Assembly: GCF_008642275.1 (NCBI RefSeq)
Contig: NZ_CP029189.1
Location: 930,001 to 994,000 of the forward strand
Direction: 5' to 3'
DNA length: 64,000 nucleotides
Source: Streptomyces venezuelae
GTDB taxonomy: Bacteria > Actinomycetota > Actinomycetes > Streptomycetales > Streptomycetaceae
Shown here: in pieces, positions 59,089 to 64,000 of the stretch
Position numbering within the stretch: position 1 is the stretch's first letter
Layout: each line of letters begins with the position of its first letter
Program-made: the position numbers and the translations under genes
Notes under the pieces: model-generated
What the model was told of the DNA's origin: nothing
Databases searched by the model: none
Seen by the model: the letters and a program-made list of their open reading frames with translations, nothing else

Positions 59089-59535
59089 ATGACCGACTAT
59101 TCCCCCGACGCCACGGACTGGCGCATCCTCGAAGCCCTGCAACGCGACGGCCGCGCCAGTTTCACCGAGCTCGCCCGGGCCGTGTCCATGTCCGCGAGCG
59201 CCGTCACCGAGCGGGTCCGCCGGCTGGAGGAGACCGGCATCATCACCGGCTACACGGCGGTGGTGGACCCGGAGCGGCTCGGCAAGTCGATCCTCGCCCT
59301 GGTCCGGCTGCGCTACCCGCACGGCAACTACAAGCCCTTCCACGACCTCCTGGAGGTCACCCCGGAGATCCTGGAAGCCCACCACGTCACGGGCGACGAC
59401 TGCTTCGTCCTCAAGGTCGCGACCCGCTCGATGCCGCACCTGGAGGAGGTCACGGGCCGGATCGCGGGGCTCGGTTCGGTGACGACGAGCGTCGTCTACT
59501 CCTCTCCGCTGCCCCGCAGGCCGCTCAGTCCGTGA
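59089..59535 (+). CDS. Lrp/AsnC-family regulator
   Basis: The 148-residue regulator has an N-terminal HTH (about 9-55; ILEALQRDGRASFTELARAV) and a C-terminal RAM ligand-binding domain (about 68-140) ending with TTSVVYSS. It binds amino acids or related compounds. Divergence from the rhodanese gene suggests that gene as target. Its 3' end overlaps sbcC by 11 nt on the other strand. Confidence 0.9.
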   Translation: MTDYSPDATDWRILEALQRDGRASFTELARAVSMSASAVTERVRRLEETGIITGYTAVVDPERLGKSILALVRLRYPHGNYKPFHDLLEVTPEILEAHHVTGDDCFVLKVATRSMPHLEEVTGRIAGLGSVTTSVVYSSPLPRRPLSP

Positions 59536-62500
59536 GCGCCGCCGTCCGGTGGCGCACCACGGAGCCGCCGCGCTGCTTGACGATCTCCAGCTGGGCCTGG
59601 ACCCGGGTCCGCAGATCGGCGACGTGGCTGACGATGCCGACGCTCCGGTCCCGCTCGCGCAGCGAGTCCAGGACGTCGAGCACCTCGTCCAGCGCCTGGT
59701 CGTCGAGGCTGCCGAAGCCCTCGTCGATGAAGAGGGTGTCGAGGCGCATCCCGCCCGCCTCGTCGGTGACCACGTCCGCGAGGCCCAGTGCCAGGGCGAG
59801 CGAGGCGAAGAAGGTCTCGCCGCCGGACAGGGTGGCGGTGTCCCGCTCGCTGCCGGTCCACGCGTCGACCACGTGCAGGCCGAGGCCGGAGCGCCCCCGT
59901 CCGCCCGCTCGCGCGTCGGAGTGGACCAGGGTGTAGCGGCCGCCGGACATGCGCAGCAGCCGTACCGTCGCGGCGGCGGCCACCTGCTCCAGGCGGGCGG
60001 CCAGGACGTAGGCCTCCAGGCGCATCTTGCGCTCGTTGTCGGCGGAGGTGCCGGCGGTGAGTCCGGCCAGCCGGGCGACCCGGTCGTAGGCCTCCCGCAG
60101 CGGCCCGAGGGCGCGCAGTTCCTGCTCGGCCTGCCGGGAGAGCCGGTCGAGCTCCGTGCAGCGCACCCGGGCCGCGTCGGCCGCCGACCCCGCCGTACGA
60201 AGCTTCGCCGCGGCCGTGGCCGCGTACGCCTCGGCCGCGTCCGGTGCGGCCGGGGGCAGGGCTGCCGCTTCGGCGGCGCCGGTCTCGCCACGGCGGTCCG
60301 CCAGCAGGGCCTCTTCCGTCTGCCAGGCGTCCAGCCGGTGTTGGAGCGCGGTGCGTTCGTACTCGGGGAGCACCGCGTCGGCGGCGGCCGCGATGGTGTC
60401 GAAGCCCGCCTTGAACGCGGCGTCGGCGAGCTGGTCGTCGGCCTCCTTCAGCCGGGCCGCGGTGGTCTCGGCCCGGCGCAGCGAGACGGCCGCGCCGGAG
60501 ACCATCCGGACCCGGTCCTCCAGGGTGCGGGCGCGGGCCGCGACGCTGGGCGCGCCGTCCCGTACGAGGGCGAGTTCGGCCTCCAGTCCGGCCTGTTCGC
60601 GGTCCAGGGCCTCGCGCCGGGAGGACCGGGCGGCGGCCCGGGTCTCGGCGCCCTGCCGGTCGGCGCTGCGCGCGGCGTGCTCCCGCTCGGCGCGGGCCAG
60701 CTGCTCACGGGCGGCGTGCAGGCCGGCGGCCGCGGCGTGGGCGGCGGCATGGCGGGCGCTCAGGTCGGCGGTCAGGGCCAGGAGTTCGGCGGTGGTGGCC
60801 TCCCCGGCGGCGGCCGCGGCTTCGGCGCGTGCCTCCCGTGCGGCGGCGAGCCGGCGTTCGGCGGTGGCCCGGGCCTGCTCGGCCCGTTCGAAGTACGCGT
60901 GGGCCGCGTCCTCGGCGGCGCGGTCCACGTGGCCGGGGGCCGGACGGGCCGGAGCCGGGTGTTCCGCGGACCCGCACACGGTGCAGGCCTCTCCGGCCAC
61001 GAGTGCTTCGGCGAGCTCGGCGGCGATCCCGCGCAGGCGGGCCTCCTTGAGCTCCAGCCAGCGCTCCCGGGCGGCGGCCGACTCCTCGCGCAGGGTGAGC
61101 AGTTCGTCCGCGGCGCGCGTCGCTTCGGCGTCGAGCTCGTCCCGACGGCGCGCGGCGTTCAGCTGCATGCGGGCGGGTTCCAGCCGGCCGGCGAGCTGCT
61201 CGGCCAGGGTGGCGGCCTGCTGGGCGGCGTCCGCACGCTCCTGCAGCGCCGTCCGGGTCGCCTCCCAGCGCTCCAGCCACTCGGCGGACTCCTGGTGCTG
61301 CTCCTCGGCGGCCCGGGACTCCCTTTCCAGGTCGGCGCGTTCACGGCCGATCTCGGCGCTGCGCTGTTCCGCCCGCTGGGCCGCGCCGAGCGCGCCGAGG
61401 GCCTCGCGCAGCCGCTGCTCGACGTCGGCCAGCTGTTCGACGCCCGCCTCCTTCAGTGTGGGCGGGAGCTGCGCCCGGGCGGAGGTCTCGGCGTGCGCGG
61501 CGGCGAGGTGCGCGGCGGAGGCGGCGCCGCGCAGTTCCAGGGCGGGGGCCACCAGGGCGCCGCGCCGGGCCCGGTCCAGCAGCCCGCGCACCCGGTCCCG
61601 CTCGGGCGCGGCCTCGGCGAGCAGGACGGCCCGGCGCAGGGTCTCGGCGTGCCGGCGTTGCAGCCGGTCGAGCTCCCGCGCGTCCTCGGCGGCGTGCCGG
61701 GCGGCGGCGTGCCGGCTCTCGACGGCGGCCAGTGCGTACTCGGCGACGTCGAGGCGCTCGCGGGCCGCGCACCGGGCGACGGCCGCCCAGGCCCGGACGG
61801 CCTCGGCGAGGCCGGGGTCGCCGGGCTGGTGTCCGGGCATGGGCCAGGCCCGCAGGTCGGCGCTGTCCCCGGCGGCCTGGGCCAGTCGCTGGGCGGTGTG
61901 GAGCACCTTCTCGTCGCCGGCCCGGACCCTGGCCTCGGCGGCCCGGCGGCGCTCGCCGAGCAGGGCCTCGACGGCGGCGAAGCGGCGGGTGTCGAAGAGC
62001 CGGCCGAGCAGCCGGCCGCGGGCCGCCTCGTCGGCGCGCAGGAAGCGTGCGAACTCCCCCTGGGGCAGCAGTACGACCTGGCAGAACTGCTCGCGGCTCA
62101 TGCCGAGCAGCTGCTCGATCTCCTCGCCGATCTCCTGGTGCGAGCGGCTGAGCGGCTCCCAGCCCTCGCCGGTGTGCTCGCGCAGCCAGCTCTGGGCCTT
62201 GTCCTTGGTGGTGCCCGTGCCGCGCTTCTTGGGGCGCTCCTGTTCGGGCCGCCGGGTGATCTCCAGGCGGCGGCCGCCCGCGGTGAGTTCGAGGGTGACC
62301 TCGGTCGGGGTGTGCGCGGCGGCGTGGTCGCTGCGCAGGCTGGTGCCGGGGGCCTGACGGGGGCCGGGCACGGAACCGTAGAGCGCGTAGCAGACGGCGT
62401 CGAGCACGGAGGTCTTCCCCGCACCGGTGGGTCCGTGGAGGAGGAAGATGCCGGCGCCGGACAGGGCGTCGAAGTCGATCTGCTGGGGCTCGGCGAACGG

Positions 62501-62536
62501 TCCGAAGGCGGTCACGGCCAGCCGGTGCAGCCTCAT
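59525..62536 (-). CDS. sbcC: Exonuclease SbcC (ATPase subunit)
   Basis: The 1003-residue Rad50-like SMC ATPase processes DNA hairpins and double-strand breaks with SbcD. It has Walker A GPTGAGKTS (about 34-42), long Ala/Arg/Glu-rich coiled coils, and the zinc hook CTVCG (about 517-521) at the tip. The C-terminal half has signature LSGGETFFASLALALGLAD (about 901) and Walker B FIDEGFGSLD (about 937). The ATG at 62536 overlaps the sbcD stop by 4 nt. Confidence 0.95.
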   Translation of the reverse strand: MRLHRLAVTAFGPFAEPQQIDFDALSGAGIFLLHGPTGAGKTSVLDAVCYALYGSVPGPRQAPGTSLRSDHAAAHTPTEVTLELTAGGRRLEITRRPEQERPKKRGTGTTKDKAQSWLREHTGEGWEPLSRSHQEIGEEIEQLLGMSREQFCQVVLLPQGEFARFLRADEAARGRLLGRLFDTRRFAAVEALLGERRRAAEARVRAGDEKVLHTAQRLAQAAGDSADLRAWPMPGHQPGDPGLAEAVRAWAAVARCAARERLDVAEYALAAVESRHAAARHAAEDARELDRLQRRHAETLRRAVLLAEAAPERDRVRGLLDRARRGALVAPALELRGAASAAHLAAAHAETSARAQLPPTLKEAGVEQLADVEQRLREALGALGAAQRAEQRSAEIGRERADLERESRAAEEQHQESAEWLERWEATRTALQERADAAQQAATLAEQLAGRLEPARMQLNAARRRDELDAEATRAADELLTLREESAAARERWLELKEARLRGIAAELAEALVAGEACTVCGSAEHPAPARPAPGHVDRAAEDAAHAYFERAEQARATAERRLAAAREARAEAAAAAGEATTAELLALTADLSARHAAAHAAAAGLHAAREQLARAEREHAARSADRQGAETRAAARSSRREALDREQAGLEAELALVRDGAPSVAARARTLEDRVRMVSGAAVSLRRAETTAARLKEADDQLADAAFKAGFDTIAAAADAVLPEYERTALQHRLDAWQTEEALLADRRGETGAAEAAALPPAAPDAAEAYAATAAAKLRTAGSAADAARVRCTELDRLSRQAEQELRALGPLREAYDRVARLAGLTAGTSADNERKMRLEAYVLAARLEQVAAAATVRLLRMSGGRYTLVHSDARAGGRGRSGLGLHVVDAWTGSERDTATLSGGETFFASLALALGLADVVTDEAGGMRLDTLFIDEGFGSLDDQALDEVLDVLDSLRERDRSVGIVSHVADLRTRVQAQLEIVKQRGGSVVRHRTAALTD

Positions 62537-63702
62537 CGGTGGGTCTCCCGGTGGCTGTCGTCGGCCCGTACGTCGTCGAAGGCCGTCTGGAGGACGGCCC
62601 GTTCGGCCTCGTCCGCCTGGCCGCCGCCGCGGACGTGGGCGACGAAGTCCTCGGCGATCTCCTGGTCGCTGCGGCCCTTGAGCCGCTGGGCGTAGGAGGC
62701 GCCGGTGTCGTCCTGGCGGCCCTCGGGTTCGAAGGCGAGGGCGAGGGTGTGCGGGAAGCGTGCGGCGAGCCGGGCCATGGGGTCGTCGGGGCGGACCGGG
62801 TCGGTGAGGGTGGCCTCCACCCAGGCGTCCTCGTGGACCTGGTGCGCCGGGTCGCCCAGCAGGTCCTCCAGCCGTCCCCGGAGCCGTGCGAGGGTGCGCG
62901 GGACGGGGGTGCCGATCCGCTCGGCCGTGGCGATCTCGCCCCGCGCACCGAGTTCGATCAGCCACATCGTCTTGCGGTGGTCCGCCTCGGAGAAGGAGTA
63001 GGCGAGCGGGGAACCGGAGTAGCGGACCCGTTCGTTGATCGTCTGGCTGCCGTGGAGGTGGCCCAGGGCGGCGTAGTCCACGCCGTCGAAGACGGAGGCC
63101 GGCACGGCTTCGACCCCGCCGACGGTGATGTCGCGTTCGCTGTCGCTGGCCTGTCCGCCCGTGACGAAGGCGTGCGCGAGGACGATCGAACGGGTACCGG
63201 GCGGGCGGGACGCGAGGTCGGCGCGGATCCGGTCCATGGCGGCGCCGAGGACGGCCTCGTGGCTCACCCTGTCCGTGCCGAACTGGTCCTTGACCAGGGC
63301 GGGCTCCAGGTACGGCAGTCCGTACAGCGCCACGTCACCGTGTACGTCGGCCAGGACGACGGGGTCGGCGCAGCCGGCCGGGTCGGTACGCAGGTGGATC
63401 CCGGCCCGGCCGATCAGCCCGGCGCCGACGCCGAGCCGGCGCGCGGAGTCGTGGTTGCCGGAGATCATCACGGTGGGGACGCCCAGGTCGGCGAGGCGGT
63501 GCAGGGCCCGGTCGTAGAGCTCGACGGCGGGCAGCGGGGGCACGGCCCGGTCGTAGACGTCACCGGCGACGAGGACGGCGTCGACCTCGTGCTCGCGGAC
63601 GGTCTCGATCAGGTGGTCGACGAAGACCGCCTGGGCACCGAGCAGGTTGACCCGGTGGAAGGCCCGGCCGAGGTGCCAGTCGGAGGTGTGCAGGAACTTC
63701 AC
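62533..63702 (-). CDS. sbcD: Exonuclease SbcD (nuclease subunit)
   Basis: The 389-residue Mre11-like nuclease has all metallophosphatase motifs: HTSDWHLG (about 5-12), AGDVYDRA, GNHDSARR (about 82), AHAFVTGG and GHLHGSQ (about 214). It forms the SbcCD complex with the overlapping downstream gene. The ATG at 63702 is used; a YigZ-family gene ends 85 nt upstream. Confidence 0.95.
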   Translation of the reverse strand: MKFLHTSDWHLGRAFHRVNLLGAQAVFVDHLIETVREHEVDAVLVAGDVYDRAVPPLPAVELYDRALHRLADLGVPTVMISGNHDSARRLGVGAGLIGRAGIHLRTDPAGCADPVVLADVHGDVALYGLPYLEPALVKDQFGTDRVSHEAVLGAAMDRIRADLASRPPGTRSIVLAHAFVTGGQASDSERDITVGGVEAVPASVFDGVDYAALGHLHGSQTINERVRYSGSPLAYSFSEADHRKTMWLIELGARGEIATAERIGTPVPRTLARLRGRLEDLLGDPAHQVHEDAWVEATLTDPVRPDDPMARLAARFPHTLALAFEPEGRQDDTGASYAQRLKGRSDQEIAEDFVAHVRGGGQADEAERAVLQTAFDDVRADDSHRETHR

Positions 63703-63786
63703 TCGCCGGCCCCGCCGCGCATGCCGTCTCCCCCTGGTCGTGTCCCGGTCCTGAACCCCTCTACGCTAACCCGTCCCCGGGGGCAC

Positions 63787-64000
63787 TCAGGGCGCGTACG
63801 TCTCTCCGCCGAGGGTGAGACCGGCGCTGCCCGCGGTGGTGTCGGCGAGCCAGGCCTCGAAGGCGGGCAGGTCCGCCTCCGGGAGGGCCACCTCGATCTC
63901 GACTTCTGCCCCGTAGCGCAGGTCCACCACGGTCCGGCCGGTGGAGCGCAGATCGTTCTGGATCTTGCCGGCCCGCTGGTGGTCGACCGTGACGGTGGCC
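63787..64000 (-). CDS. YigZ/IMPACT family protein, 3' end
   Basis: The last 70 residues before the window edge read TVTVDHQRAGKIQNDLR, DLRYGAEVEIEVALPEADL and end GETYAP. This matches my memory of the C-terminal DUF1949 domain of the YigZ/IMPACT family (proposed translation- or stress-linked protein of unclear function). The start lies beyond position 64000. It precedes sbcD by 84 nt in the same direction. Confidence 0.75.
   Translation of the reverse strand, partial: ATVTVDHQRAGKIQNDLRSTGRTVVDLRYGAEVEIEVALPEADLPAFEAWLADTTAGSAGLTLGGETYAP

Noticed and set aside
59549..62695. A 1048-codon plus-strand open frame opposite sbcC
   Set aside because: Low-complexity Gly/Val/Leu antisense of the coiled-coil gene; no ribosome site and no recognisable motif.

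Overview
The window looks like a Streptomyces chromosome. It is very GC-rich (about 72% by eye), GTG and TTG starts are common, and it carries families typical of the genus: DUF397, DUF5999, XRE/DUF5753 regulators, SchA/CurD-type pigment proteins and HTH-nSTAND-WD40 proteins. The gene order peptide deformylase, murT, gatD, 6-phosphofructokinase, tripeptidyl aminopeptidase, urease, biotin and purB matches, as far as I recall, a conserved core segment of Streptomyces chromosomes. Most of 17-64 kb therefore reads as ordinary core genome. I see no insertion sequence, integrase, CRISPR array, tRNA or rRNA.

Region 1 (1-5.4 kb) is the edge of an aromatic polyketide or spore-pigment-like locus: a truncated FAD hydroxylase, a divergent ABM-SchA/CurD protein, a free acyl carrier protein, a family-2 O-methyltransferase whose usual catalytic His is missing, and a secreted beta-helix protein. 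No ketosynthase or chain-length factor is in the window.

Region 2 (5.6-17.2 kb) is accessory. It holds secreted or surface proteins (DM13, I36-type inhibitor, a predicted beta-propeller, an FN3 lipoprotein), two large STAND NTPases (one with HTH, a membrane segment and 14 WD40 repeats; one NB-ARC-like and without an obvious output domain), a DUF5999 gene with a possible 30-residue downstream gene, and an SRPBCC protein.

Region 3 (17.2-27.2 kb) is housekeeping: acyl-CoA dehydrogenase with a divergent TetR regulator and paired TTAC/GTAA sites, peptide deformylase, MurT-GatD (amidation of lipid II), phosphofructokinase, a CtaG-like cytochrome oxidase assembly protein, a 52-residue membrane protein, PlsC-type acyltransferase and secreted tripeptidyl aminopeptidase.

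Region 4 (27.3-39.4 kb) contains the urease operon ureABCFGD, a VOC protein, the HATPase/XRE/DUF397 regulatory trio, and the biotin genes bioF divergent from bioBAD. BioB has a Cys-rich C-terminal tail that contains a second CX3CX2C motif.

Region 5 (39.4-64 kb) contains paired CNNM/CBS membrane proteins, an SGNH hydrolase, purB (probably leaderless), a mismatch uracil glycosylase that appears to use a CTG start, an ABC exporter divergent from its two-component system across a perfect 28-bp palindrome, a ROK regulator convergent with a GntR regulator over a 25-bp-stem terminator, an alpha/beta hydrolase, PhoD phosphatase, a membrane-anchored ACT-GNAT acetyltransferase, a DUF885 protein, a rhodanese with a divergent Lrp/AsnC regulator, SbcCD nuclease and the 3' end of a YigZ-family gene.

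A dispersed GC-rich repeat occurs next to, and partly inside, the 3' ends of the deformylase and bioD genes, where it supplies the last codons and the stop.
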